Shown: one piece after another, positions 21,655 through 33,489 of the stretch | Layout of the letters: every line of letters starts with the position of its first letter | Position numbering within the stretch: position 1 is the first letter of the stretch | Source: Aphrocallistes beatrix | Lineage: Eukaryota > Porifera > Hexactinellida > Sceptrulophora > Aphrocallistidae | DNA: 64,000 bases | Reading direction: 5' to 3' | Assembly: GCA_963281255.1 (NCBI GenBank) | Contig: OY725492.1 | Span: forward strand, 2,279,696-2,343,695 | The notes under the pieces: generated by a model | What the model was told of the DNA's origin: nothing | The model's database searches: none | What the model saw: the letters and a program-made list of their open reading frames with translations, nothing else | Position numbers and translations under genes: made by a program

Positions 21655-22072
21655 TATATATAAGTGCGCTTCGCTTACTTGGGCTGCGCGGCTTGCTGAC
21701 ACTGCAGGTCCGCAGAGTCGCCCTATGGGCGCCTGGAGTTACTCAATCTATCCTATTTTGGGAATTTGTTTAATTTATATAAATATTGTCAACAAAAGTT
21801 AACCAATAATTTCTCATATGGATCTGAAAATATGATTCTGCACCCTAAAAACCCCATGTCAATAGTTGGAAGCTAGTCTCTAGCCTATTTTTGTGATTTG
21901 TTTACTTTATGTATCAATTGTAAACAAAAGTAAACAAAGAATTTATCATATCGATCTGAAAATATAATATTCGAAATCTACACACCTAAAACCCAAGTCA
22001 ACCGTTGGAAGCTAGTCTCTAGATTAATTTTCAAAAAATCATCAAATCGTGGGAAAATATGTACATATATAA
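21655..22072 (+). repeat. S-type repeat
   Basis: GC-rich block AAGTGCGCTTCGCTTACTTG, then a body with two diverged tandem units containing TTGGAAGCTAGTCTCTAG. It is the inverse counterpart of the S copy at 57784-58561. Confidence 0.8.
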
Positions 22073-22076
22073 AGGT

Positions 22077-22161
22077 TCAGCCTTCTATCTCCTATAATGG
22101 CTGAGTTATGACACGCAGTGTCCGCAAACCGCGCAGCGCAAGCAAGCGAAGTACGCTTGTA
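22077..22161 (-). repeat. R/S fragment with GC-rich end
   Basis: TTCAGCCTTCTATCTCCTAT from the R body joined to ACACGCAGTGTCCGC and the GC-rich end block ending TACGCTTGTA. Confidence 0.75.
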
Positions 22162-22235
22162 TAGTACGAGGGTTAGTGCAAAAGTTTTGTCGTACACCAG
22201 TTCTACTCAGCGTACAGACTAATAATTTATAGACT

Positions 22236-22804
22236 ACAAGCGCGCTACGCTTGCTTGCGCTGCGCGGCTGGCGGACACTTTGTGTCCGCCGGAGGCTCCC
22301 TTCGGTCGCCTGGGTTCACATTAGTTAATTACTATGTATAAGGGAGAGAGCATCACTAAATATGTTCATCTTAGTGTTAAAATCGATATCACTCGAAAAA
22401 TCACCAAATTTGTCAATTTTAAAATTTTTGATGCGTAATGATGACGTCATAACAGAGTGATGAGTCATCGTTTTTTGAAGGTAGTTATATCATATGGAGG
22501 TATATTAATGTACACACTCTATTAAAATTTCAGCCTTCTATCTCCTATAATGGCTGAGTTATGCTCGAATAACTGCATTGCTTAACTTTTAAAATTGTGA
22601 CATGACGTCATAATTCCATGATGTGTCGACATTTTCGTCTGAGCTCAGAACTTACTGGAGCCATAGTCAAAATACTCCCACATGCCAAAAATCAGCTTTC
22701 TACGCCTTACAGTTTCTTCAATCAATTCGTTACAGATATATATATATATACACATATACTATATATATATATATACACATTAATCGAGTTTTAATAGTAA
22801 GGAT
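22236..22804 (+). mobile_element. R element 9
   Basis: GC-rich block with intact hairpin at the left, conserved body with two TGACGTCA and one TGAGTCA, TA microsatellite, and right end CGAGTTTTAATAGTAAGGAT. The left inverted end is absent. One of the best copies from which to read the family. Confidence 0.92.
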
Positions 22805-23073
22805 AAGATATAACTGATTTTTGGGAGTCTTTTGCCCATGCTCTACTAAATTTTTGTTTCTCGACTATAAATCAGTCATTTTAGGTGATTAGAGGCTGAA
22901 ATTTTAATAGAATGTGAATATTAATATATCATAAAATTTTGTATTAACTGGTTTAACTTTCTTTTGGTTCTGTTCGAAAATGTTAATCTAAATAATTAGA
23001 GTAATTTACACGTGCAACAGCAAATCATTAGACATAGGACGAGATCGTGATAGTTGGGAGGCATGTATCAGTG

Positions 23074-23233
23074 CAGCGGTTTTCAACATTTTTGGGTTGT
23101 GGACCCCCTATAAAAATTTTCCTATATTCTACTAGTACAATTAACCGTAACACAAAATTTCGAATCCTGTGGTCCCCTTGATATCTTTTGTGGACCACTA
23201 AGTGGTCCATGGACCCCAGTTTGGCAACCACTG
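23074..23233. mobile_element. hAT-like MITE, 160 bp
   Basis: Tips CAGCGGTTTTCAAC and inverse CAGTGGTTGCCAAAC, with WTGTGGACC motifs inside. Flanks TATCAGTG and CATTAGTG are a probable 8 bp duplication with two changes, so the copy is old. Confidence 0.75.
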
Positions 23234-23397
23234 CATTAGTGACTTAATCACGATTTTGGGAGCATGTGCACTTTTAACTAGTCTATTCCGGATCATGCAA
23301 ATCTTAAATATTGTCTAAGAGTAACAAGAAGAATGTCCATGGAATGTCGTAAAACTCAATAATTTATAAATGTAACCAGTATTTAACCACAAAATTA

Positions 23398-23610
23398 ATG
23401 GTACATGAAATGTGTCGCATGGGTATTGCGGAGGTTGATGTGAACACCCGACTAATTCGTGTCCAATTATACTCTAAATACAAAAAAAGACCAAAAGACT
23501 CAAGGGATGATCCTGAATTTGCAAATCTATACATAAAATATGATCTTACTTTTAAAGAAAAGGCCCGACAAAAGAATTATGGCGTGAACTGAAGAAGAAA
23601 GTAGTGAGCA
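23398..23610 (+). pseudogene. LINE ORF1-like fragment
   Basis: A 64-codon frame with RLIRVQLYSKYKK, PEFANLYIKYDLTFKEKARQ. The pattern of a short RNA-binding strand, a spacer, then (N)xYIxxDLTxKExxxxK followed by a basic stretch is the C-terminal signature of several non-LTR retrotransposon ORF1-type proteins. The usual spacer is shortened and the frame ends at once. No endonuclease or reverse transcriptase lies nearby. It could instead be an orphan exon; assignment is tentative. Confidence 0.42.
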
Positions 23611-25515
23611 ACAGAGAAAGGTAATACCTTTGAATAATGATAAGAATGAGCATTGAATTTAATGAAATCACAAGTTAAGTAAATCGAAAATACTTAAAAA
23701 GATTATTTAAAATAAAAAATCAGAGTAAAATTGGTGAAATTGGGCTTTTATTGTAATGCTTTGTTAAACTACGTATATCTGATAATTACGTTTAGTTGTG
23801 AACTCGGAATTCAACGGAATAGGTGGATTAAATTTAATAGCAGAGTCTAGATCAAACATTATCGATACAGGTCATTCTAGCTCTATATGGTTTTCTAATA
23901 TAAATCAATAAAATTCCATACTAGTCATTTCGTATTAATTTACTTGGAAAGCATTAAGATATAATGATTATATTGAATTAGAGCTCTGAGCAGGCTTTTT
24001 ATTGAATCATGTCATGAAGTGGGGAAGGGTTGATATATCTAGTAAACTCAAATAAAAAACTCATTATGATATCCGTAATGCAAGATTGTGATGCTAATCA
24101 TCTAGATTCAGTGCCAACCTAATTGACAAAAGAGTATGTATGTTACGAGTATACAAGAGGCACCATCAATGGATATGAACCTGAATCATAGTATCAAATA
24201 AATTGCTTGTTGCTGACAGTGAAACCTTCAAAGAAGTAATTGACCTTATTGAGTAGCATATTAGTATCCAGAAAGAAATGATTGGAGTTAGAAGCAAACA
24301 TTTTATAGAGTATCTATAGGCTTTTTTCCCCACATTCTGGGCTTATGACTCCAACCAAGTCAACACTTCCACGAGAAGTACATAGATTATGACAGATTTG
24401 GAACTGAGGGAGTGTCAAATGCGATGGGTATTCCATTGTTTAACTTCCACATAAAAGGTCGCTAGACCTTAGAATTTAGCTAAATAACTAAGGCAAACTG
24501 GCAATAAATGCGCAGGCGGCACAAGATCAAAGTAGAAATTGGATGAAACATGGATGCAGTTCAATTAATAACTCAAAATTGACTGTTTGTTTTGCAAACT
24601 CATTTCCGGTTAAGTTTTTTTGGGGGGAAACCTAGGAAATGTAGGGGCAATCTAAAATAGAAAGGACCCAAAGTACGTAATTGTAGGATTTTAAATTTCC
24701 AAATAGAAGACAAGATTTCAGGTATGGCTAAGAAAAGAGAGGTACCATATCTGTTTGTGTGGAGGACTTCTCACTCTGTATTTTCCATATTACACAATTT
24801 TAAATGCATTCCAAATTCCTAGATCCCAGTGCTAGAAGGCCAAACACTTGGCCAAACATTTTTTTGCTGATTGCTATTGCCAAAGTATGAAAAAGCAGAA
24901 CTAAAGCGAAAAAGATTGGAACTTTGCAAATTACTTGTAATTCTACTAGGGTATGATTATAATTTTTCGAATGCCCTGTATCTCTGCTTGATCTATCTGA
25001 AATAGTCTTAAATATTTGAAAGATTCCTAAGAGAATTCCAATCAGGAAATCTGATAATAAATCGTGGGAAGGTCAAAGCATAAATTAGGTATTGATAAAC
25101 AAAATTGATTATATTAAGTAAATAAGTTACATTGTTGAAGCAATTAGATCAGATAGGAGGTTTTGACGTTCTCTATTAGATAAACAAGAAATATCAGGTG
25201 TTTCAAACTTGTTTCTCAACCAATTGCCTAAGAATAAACATGATAAACAATATATAAAAGTAGTTATGTTAAATTCAAGAATCCAGAAAAGTAGAAATTG
25301 AGATTTTCCAATTTAACGAATTAATATTTCATACAATTTGGTAAATATGTCGGGGTAGTCTATCGACAAATTAATAAAGAACTAGAAGCGATAAAATCAT
25401 GTTTCAATAAAGTAATTTTGTACTTTAGTCCTTCAATATAAAATAAAACTTTAAAACAAAATAACCATTACGACAAAAAGAGGGATGGGAGTTCACTTTT
25501 ACATTTCCTAAGATA
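23611..25515. other. no gene seen
   Basis: About 1.9 kb of AT-rich DNA without a supported frame, repeat end or tandem array. Confidence 0.5.
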
Positions 25516-25575
25516 GTACAATACATGAATAAGACGTTGGATCTCAGTACCCAACGTCTTATTCATGTATTGTAC
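25516..25575. other. perfect 25 bp hairpin
   Basis: Arms GTACAATACATGAATAAGAC plus GTTGG at 25516-25540 and exact inverse at 25551-25575, with a 10-base loop. No homologue seen elsewhere in the window. Confidence 0.9.
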
Positions 25576-25809
25576 AATCTCAGATGACGTATTGTCCACA
25601 TAGTATACGGCTGACATTTCGTTGTAGATCTTGGTGCATGTTGACTGTTTGTTTCCAAAGAAACAATATTATGGACCGCTTCCATTACTCATGGTGTTTA
25701 AAATGATTTTCAAAAACCTTGTATAATACAGTAGAATATTGTACAAACAAAATCAAATTGCTCTTATCTATACTTCATCGAAGGCCAATTATATGCTTCT
25801 ATAAAAATA
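25576..25809. other. no gene seen
   Basis: Short AT-rich interval between the hairpin and the next MITE. Confidence 0.5.
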
Positions 25810-26257
25810 CACTGCCTGAACATAAGTATTCGTACACCCCATAATTCCCCATACAAATAGTTATAATACTGATTTATTTAGCGAGTCAAGGTATTTAATT
25901 GGTAAGAGATACGCTTAATTTAACTTCAAATTCGAATTACTGACTTTTAATCTTTCAACTTGTTTAAACAAAATTTTCAAACTGTGCCACCTTATACCAC
26001 CAATGCCATCATATACAATGGTGATCACTCGTGATATGTGGCATAGGAAAGCAAATGCTTAAAATATTTAATCTTGAAGAAGAGCAATTAAGTTGAAAAC
26101 TTATAAAGTGGGTAATTTGAATGTGGAGAATTCGAATTTGAAGTCAAATTAAGGGTATCTCTTACCAACTAAATACCTTGACTTGCTAAATAAATCAGGA
26201 TTATAACTATTCGTGTGGGAAATTATGGGATGTACGAATACTTTTGTTCAGGCAGTG
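25810..26257. mobile_element. Tc1-type MITE, 448 bp
   Basis: Ends CACTGCCTGAACATAAGTAT and inverse CACTGCCTGAACAAAAGTAT, with TA flanks. Near-identical in the outer 100 bp to the MITE at 7523-8856, and self-complementary inside. Confidence 0.92.
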
Positions 26258-26707
26258 TATAATTAATCGAATCACATTAGCAGAAATTTGAAAACGTAAC
26301 AGAACTTTTAGAATAACCTTCATAGCATTGGGTCAAAACTAAGTATCAAATTAAGTATAAAATACTTAGTTTTCTTAAACCTATGTACAATACTTAGTAT
26401 ATCTCCTTAGTTTTTTACTTAGATTTTTGTGCAAATTTAATTATTTTTTAAATAGAAATCTGAGGAGACTTAACTTCAAAAATCAATTTAAATAATTTTT
26501 GTTAAATATTTATTCTTATTTTGGATTTGGTATTTCTGCTACTTTAACGTAATAGACATGATCTGCATTTCAAATACAGTACGTATATCAGCAGCAATAT
26601 TTCCCATCCTTACCTCCATTTTCCAGCAGGATAAAAACTAAACTAAATATATTTAATTATGTTGTGATAACTCATTTTACACTAACTAATTAAAATAATC
26701 GTTTGTT
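26258..26707. other. no gene seen
   Basis: AT-rich; a few TACTTAGT repeats near 26340-26400. Nothing supported. Confidence 0.5.
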
Positions 26708-27369
26708 ATAGATTGACAAATTTCCTGCTCACTAGACGTAAATAATGTGGTTCGATTTCAATATCCTGTTCGAATTCAATAGACACTTCCTGTTCCAATT
26801 GTAACCTATGCTTAACACAAATATTTTGTTATATCATTGTTGATACCACCAGTTTGCAAAATCTCAGATAGGAGTGGAATGAATAAATTGTAGGTGTGGG
26901 GATATCCACTATCTGAGAGGAATTATCCATTTACTATTGGAATTTCCCCACTTGTACGTAATTATCTGATCAATTTCAGATTGCCTCCAAATGAAAGAAT
27001 CATGTGTATTCTCTGGCCATCTTGCAAAGATATCGCTAAATTTCAAATTGTGATAACAAATTGCTTGGATGTTTCTCGAATGGCCATTCTTTCTATTAAC
27101 TAAATTGTTTCGTTCTCTGAAGTTGCAATAATTATGACATGTGAGCAGTCAATGCCTAGCACTAAAGGAAATCCATTCTTCTCTAGAAACGATTGATGAA
27201 TTTTTAATTGTCCTTCTTGATTTGGAAAAATTATTTTGCATGTACATAAAATGAATTTGGTACAGCAGCGATGCACCTTGATACAGAGGCTTGAGAAATT
27301 TGAGAACCAGCCAAAAGAAACTGAAGTGGGACAGCCAGTTGAGTTAATGTTGGAATAGAATGAGTCCAA
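26708..27369 (-). pseudogene. PIF/Harbinger transposase relic (HARBI1-like)
   Basis: Reading down from 27369: GQLKIHQSFLEKNGFPLVLG and CSHVIIIATSENETI match the Harbinger nuclease signature (F..xxGFPxVxGxIDxxHIxIxxPxxNE). The first catalytic Asp is kept within GIDCSH, with Gly changed to Cys after it. Further down, in other frames, pieces fit W.xSTHDSFI and the LSDSGYPHTYNL segment (normally GDSGYxxxxxLxTP), and a C-terminal stretch RLQLEQEVSIEFEQDIEIEP. Multiple stops and frameshifts; dead. No associated MADF/Myb gene was found. Confidence 0.75.
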
Positions 27370-27389
27370 AAGAGACTTGACAATTTAAC

Positions 27390-27455
27390 ATTTTCATCTG
27401 AGGTCAGAACTCATTGGAGCCATAGCTACGTAAAATACTCCCACATGCCAATCAT
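27390..27455 (+). repeat. R element 10, 65 bp scrap
   Basis: TTTTCATCTGAGGTCAGAAC through ACTCCCACATGCCAA, matching the 3' body of R. Confidence 0.75.
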
Positions 27456-28600
27456 GTAGATGTTCACTTTTAGCCCATCTTATTCGCTAGATATAAATTT
27501 TATTACAAGATGATGTGATAGATTTTAAAAAAGTGTGTTAAATTAATAACAATCAAGACTAGTGGCTCCCGATGGGGAGGATAATGTTGGTCAGTTTGGG
27601 AAGAATGCGAAAAAATTCTCAAAGGAGCAATTTTGCAAATAAAGTTTATCGATTATTTTCAAATCAAATCAAACCGAAACATATGGTTTTCTATTCTTTT
27701 ATTCTAGAATTAAGATTATTGGTTTGAAATAATGATTTCAAAATTGGCACATAAAAGATAAAATTACCTACGATAGCTCAGTTGATTTTGGTTTACTTCC
27801 TTTTGGAATAGATATGAACTAAATTTGCAATTGGAAACCGATTTTGGAGTTTAAAGGGAATAATCAGAAAGTTTAACAAGGTTCAAAGCCCAAAGATTCC
27901 AAGTACCAACCTACAATTCTCTTCAAAATGATTAGAAGATTTTCAAAAAATAAATTTAGCCCAGTAATATCCCTTTTAAGGAAAATTTTGAAAATATTAG
28001 GATTCAAAATGTCATTACTGTGTCAAAGGAACTTATTGGAAAAAGAAATCAGTCAATCCGAGAAGAGGAGACAATTCCATCTCTTTTTGGTTAAGATCTT
28101 TTGATACAACCAATACCTTTTAGTTAAGATAAGACCCCAATTTCACAAATGGAGTTTGAAGTTTGTAGGACGCAATTGTACAATAAAGTATTAACAGATT
28201 AAAAATGTTTTGTCAAAAGGTTGTAGCTCCTTTTAGTAGTTTTAAGAGCTGTAACAATTCAATGTGAGCTGACAAACAATTCAACTACCAACTCACTTTA
28301 AATTCAAAATATGTGATTTGAGATTTCAAGGTTAATATTGCAAAGATGTTTGGCATATGGACACTTCAAAACGCGACAGAAGTCGATAGGATGACAAGAC
28401 ATGCGGTCAATTTAATTTATAACGTAGTTCACCAAAGAAATGACAATATTAAAACTATAATATTAGGAAAGAAAAGTTGGCACAAAACGTAAATAAATTA
28501 ACCCAAATTCATCCTAATTTGATGCGGTAAACTAACTAAGTAAATCCATCATTTAACGATAGAAAATTCCTTGACGCATAAAACCATAGGTTAAATACAA
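27456..28600. other. no gene seen
   Basis: AT-rich, no supported feature. Confidence 0.5.
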
Positions 28601-28614
28601 AAACAATTGTCTAC

Positions 28615-28725
28615 ACGTACAGTTAATAATAAGGGAGTTACAGTCATCATTCTGATTTTCAGGACACCTCCGGGCACCTTGGAACTGACCCCGGTTTAAT
28701 CCACTTCCGGTGGTCAGATTTGGTA
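28615..28725. repeat. fragment of the 31.5-35.1 kb inverted-repeat element
   Basis: GGGAGTTACAGTCATCATTC, TTGGAACTGACCCCGGTTTA and CCACTTCCGGTGGTCAGATT match the right arm at about 34960-35050. Confidence 0.7.
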
Positions 28726-28910
28726 GATTTTTTCTGCTAATTTTAAAACTTCGGATTTTTTTATTTTTGATCTAAGGCAATTACGAAACATCCCATGAAG
28801 TTGACCAAGGCTTGGATGAGGGAAATATGCAGAATATGTCGATGATTGACCAAATCAGTCTCTAGTTCTGTTGTGGATTTGTTCGCTTGAATAAAAAATT
28901 CTGATTAAGA

Positions 28911-29154
28911 AGGCTCCAAGGAAATTAAAGCGGAGTTAACCGAGATATGGGAAAGTATCAATCCCGAAATTCTGAAAGAACTTTGGGTGTCAATGGCTAA
29001 GAGGTTTCAAATGGTAATTGCTAATAATAAACTTTAAATAAAATATCAAATTAAACTATACATTTATCCAATTTTCATTTTAATTAATTATCTACACGTT
29101 TTAATTTTCAAGTAATTCATGATTTAAAATTGCAAAAAATTATCGGACAGACTG
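28911..29154 (+). pseudogene. Tc1-like transposon right end with transposase tail
   Basis: Codons 28921-29038 read EIKAELTEIWESINPEILKE and WVSMAKRFQMVIANN, then stop. This is the usual end of a Tc1-type transposase (helix ...IWxxIxPExLxxLxxSMxxRxxxVI). The element tip follows at 29154 (inverse CAGTCTGTCCGATAATTTTT) with TA after it. The left nine-tenths of the element are gone. Confidence 0.78.
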
Positions 29155-30153
29155 TATATTAAGTAAGGTTTAACAACCGTATATATTCCCCATATAAATG
29201 GCTGTAATATTTTTAACAAATGCACTACACATTCCAAGTATAAATGGAAAATATATTATGTTCTAAAATAAATTACTCTAATCAAAAAATTTATCTTATT
29301 ATTTGCAATCTGAATTTAAAATTTAACAATAACTTTCAATATTAAGAGTGAATTGACGTAACCATTTAACAAACTGGAGGATAAACAGATTGGGATAACT
29401 ATTGAAACTGCATCAGATTTAATGCTTCGATGTCAGTCCAAATCTTCAATTGAGAACGCACCTTTACTTTTAAAATTTGAATTGACTAACTATCTCTCTA
29501 TGAATTGATTAGAAATTTGGAGTCACTAAAAGTTTATTTTTAACACCAGGTTATTCTTAAAGAGCTTCCGTACAAGTTATATTAGGAACATCCAAAGTAA
29601 ATAATGTAAAGCAATCTATCTTTTACACTAATATCTGATCAAATGTAATGTATAAATGTTTCATGCAAAACTCTAAATTAATTCATCTACTCAGTGACAA
29701 TCAGTAGCTTAGTTAAACATGACTGTCATACGCCATGAAAATACTATAATGCTACAATTGTTCAACAAAACGTATCTCCATTGTTCAGAATTTACATATC
29801 GTCAGGATGCATTTTTAACAATTTAATACAAGAAATACAAGAAACTTTGACCTGGAATGTTTAGTTACAAATTTAGTTTGTAGCTTTGCTTACTCAAATA
29901 GTTCGAATAAAAGTCTTAAAATTCGGGGTGAGAAAGAAAAGCGTTCACGAATGATAGGATCAAAATAAGGACATTTGAGAAGATTTTCGGTAGCTGTTGT
30001 GTTTTGAATGAATTGACCTGGATAGTTTCATTTTAGCATAGTTTATTAAGCAAAGCAGTAGGTGTTCAATTCCATTGATTAGGCAATGGATGTACCACCA
30101 AAATTAATAGAGGTAATTGAAACCTAATTCTACATTTTAGTTAAATAACAAAG
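29155..30153. other. no gene seen
   Basis: AT-rich; nothing supported. Confidence 0.5.
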
Positions 30154-30528
30154 CAGGGCTGGGCTTAGTTAACCGATATTAGTGCTCGGTTGTTTTGATT
30201 TCCTCTAGGGCGGTTAACTGGTTAACCGAGGCGATGTCGATATAAATTGGAAGAAATAAGGATTTTTGGACTAATCTTTAAACTGATATTGGAATTTGGA
30301 ATATTTGATAATTTTCAGTAGTTTGAAATATGCTTTATGATCAGAAATTAGAGTTTATTTGTATTATCAATTTTCAGAAGTAAATTCATGAATCTCGGGC
30401 GAAAAAGTTGCAATTAGTGGATATATTTAGAAAATAAAGCAGATCGGCTAACCGATCTTATATTTTCTCAACCGTTAACTGAAATTGACGATGGTTAGCG
30501 GTGAACGGGTTAACCGAATCCAGCTTTG
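30154..30528. mobile_element. hAT-like MITE, 375 bp, old
   Basis: Tips CAGGGCTGGGCTTAGTTAAC and inverse CAAAGCTGGATTCGGTTAAC. GTTAACCG repeats are scattered in both orientations through the interior. No clear target duplication. Confidence 0.6.
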
Positions 30529-30620
30529 TTATGGGGTTGACCAAAGAAGTGGCTGCCTCATGATAGCTCATGAGGGGGAGCAGAGTGAAAGGTCATGGAA
30601 ATTTGGGTAGGTTAGATAAA

Positions 30621-30935
30621 CACTGCCTGGACAAAGTATTTGTAGACCTCAATAATTTCCCTCTAAATTATCATAAAACTAACCGATTTATGAAGTTAAA
30701 ATATTGAATAAGTAACAGATACTTAAATATGGCTATATATATATCACTAGATATCACAAATGTATATGATTGCATTGGTGATACGAAATGGCACAGTTTG
30801 GCTTTGTGGGGGAGTAATCTAGTTGAAAGTTATAAAGTGAGTAATTAGAATGTAGATAATTCGAATTTGAGACGAAATTAAACGTATTACTTACAAATTA
30901 AAAGCCATTTATTCGATAAATAGGTTATTACATGT
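30621..30935. repeat. Tc1-type MITE, right end lost
   Basis: CACTGCCTGGACAAAGTATT at the left, then diverged interior like 25810-26257. The right tip is missing. Confidence 0.7.
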
Positions 30936-31560
30936 ATATTATAACTTTTTGCTAGTTCCCTGGGTTGGAAAAGTATACATTAACCAATATCAATCAAAAT
31001 AAGATAAATTAAGCATACTTACCAACACTTCAGGGATCCAGGGATTTTGTGCTTTTAACTAATCTATAATCATTTCCATTATTGTAATATACTTGTAGTT
31101 ATGTAATTCATTGAGTAATTCTGTGTTCCTCATTATTTAGCAAGTCTTCTGGAATCCAGGAAAATTTCTTGGAACACGAATTTCAAAATTGTTAGAATTT
31201 TGATCAAGTTATTTTTTTACGAGTTAGATGACATTACATCTCCTGAATAAAATTAAAAATATATTATCATCCGAGGGTTTATTATTGAAATCCAGGGAAT
31301 TTTCAAGAGGGTTTGGTAAGTATGATTAAGTACTTGAAAAATTTCGAATTCAATAGCAAATCATAGTTTAATTAATATTCTATATAGAAAAGGTGATATA
31401 AATCCCATAACTGAAACTTAAAAGAGTTGCAGCCCGTTTAGGCATTGCAACTATTACTTTAATACATTCCTCAGATGATCAAAATCGTGAACAATTCATT
31501 AGAATTGATTATCACATAAGTAGACGAGTCAAAATAAGGTATCACTTCTAAAATTTTCTG
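30936..31560. other. no gene seen
   Basis: AT-rich; nothing supported. Confidence 0.5.
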
Positions 31561-31920
31561 AATATGTCAACAGTGTTTTTCCTACGTGCTAGGTGTTTTC
31601 CACGACAGAAAAAGGTTATCAAATCTGACTACCGGAAGTGGGTTAAACTATTTCCAAGGTGACAGGCAGTTTCCTGAAAATCTAGAAGGCGACTGTTACT
31701 TCCTTACTATTAAGTGTTTAAGGGTCAAGGAATTCTTTGGTGCCAATAATATTCAATCTGACTACTCAGTACTCAGACCTTTGAAAATCAAGGATTTGGG
31801 CCAATAGTGGCCGGAAAACTATAGTTTTGTCCCAAAAATTTTGTCTCTCGAATTGAGTTAGAGGCTGTTATTCCATCGTTATGGAGGTGGCTGAGATAGT
31901 ATTAGTATTCGAACACCATA

Positions 31921-32362
31921 CAGTCGAAACCGGGTTTTTTTGACACCCCATTTGCACGAAAAAATGTCAAAAAACCCCAGTGTTGCGCATTCTACAACGA
32001 AGAAAATATATTTTCTTGACTCCATAGTCCTTGGCAATTGCCATCAGAGGGTGACGCTTGTCGAGACGCAAGATTATCTCGTGCCATTCCGTCAGGGTCA
32101 GACGTTTCTGTTTTGTTATGGATGTCATGAACTAATTGAAGAAAATTGGGTGTCAAAAAAACACGGTGTCAACTGTACATAAAACTCAGATTTTACGCGG
32201 CAATAATTGTCAAAAAATACCGATTGTCAAATAAACCCAGTGTCAAAAAAACCCGAAGGAAATTCTATAGTAGAAACATGAAAAAAACAATCTGCAGCAA
32301 AATATGTCAATAAAATACGATTGTCTAAAAAACCCAGTGTCAAAAAAACCCGGTTTCGACTG
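31921..32362. mobile_element. pogo-like MITE, 442 bp
   Basis: Ends CAGTCGAAACCGGGTTTTTT and inverse, TA on both sides. Related to the element at 54206-54650. Confidence 0.92.
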
Positions 32363-33489
32363 TATTGCTTTACATCATAAATAATACTAAATGAATTTAT
32401 CCATTGAGACAAATTGATTCAAACCACGACAACTAATGAAAATCTGGTATCCAATTCGAAATCTATAAACTAGAATTACTCAGTTTTGAATTTTCTAAGA
32501 ATCAATTACCTCAAAGTAAATTGATATCGCTTATACCACCTGGAACCACTTGTTCTCATTATATAGAATTGTCGTGGGAAGTTGCACGTGGAACAAGGTG
32601 TTGCAGTTGCTGACGCTTTGAAAAGGATTAATAAGGGGAAACTTCTGAACTGAGTAGTTGAGTGTGTAGATTCCGAATTTGATTCAGTTGCTGTGGTGGT
32701 TTGAATGAATTGGCCTCCATGGATAGTCCCATTTTGGTATTATTTATGATGGAAAGTAATATGGTGTTCGAATATTTGGCTAAGCAGGGTAGCTGTACTC
32801 CGGATTTCCATGGACAACCTGAGTCTCACAGAAAAAGTAACTAGACTTGCTGTTGAAATGCAAAGTAGACATACGTGCACTTCTTTTCAGAGGAATCATT
32901 TTTCTTCTGTTGATTCTCAATGTTGTGTTGATTTATATATCGTTTACAACAGTTAACATTTATCATACAACCAGGAGTCACAACAATGTTATCAACTCTC
33001 CTAACACTTGATTGATATTATCAATACTTTCTGACGAACTTTGACACCATTTCTATCTCCAAACCTTTCTTTGCAGATCGGGCAAATTTCATAAGGTAAG
33101 CTTGAAACATTCTGTTCTGAAACTGAAACATATTTTAAAAATCAATGTTAAAGAAAGTTTCCCTGAAAGAAGGTCAAAGTATGCGATAGTTAACTTCAGG
33201 TGGTGATATTTTGAAAGACTTTCCCCATCGTTTGAAAATACTTAATAAGTAAGAATAAGTTATCACAAATTTGCATGAATTGCCTCTTTAAATTTGACAT
33301 TGAGCATGAAAATTAATGTAATTTGATGATGTAGTTCCAATTTTTATTTCTTTAACATTTCTTTATCTTCATATCTCAGGGACTTCCATAACGATAGGAT
33401 AACAGCCTCTAACTCAATTCGAGAGATAAGGTTTTTGGGACAAACTATAGTTTTCCGGCGACTTTTCAATGGTCTGAGTAGTTACTCTA

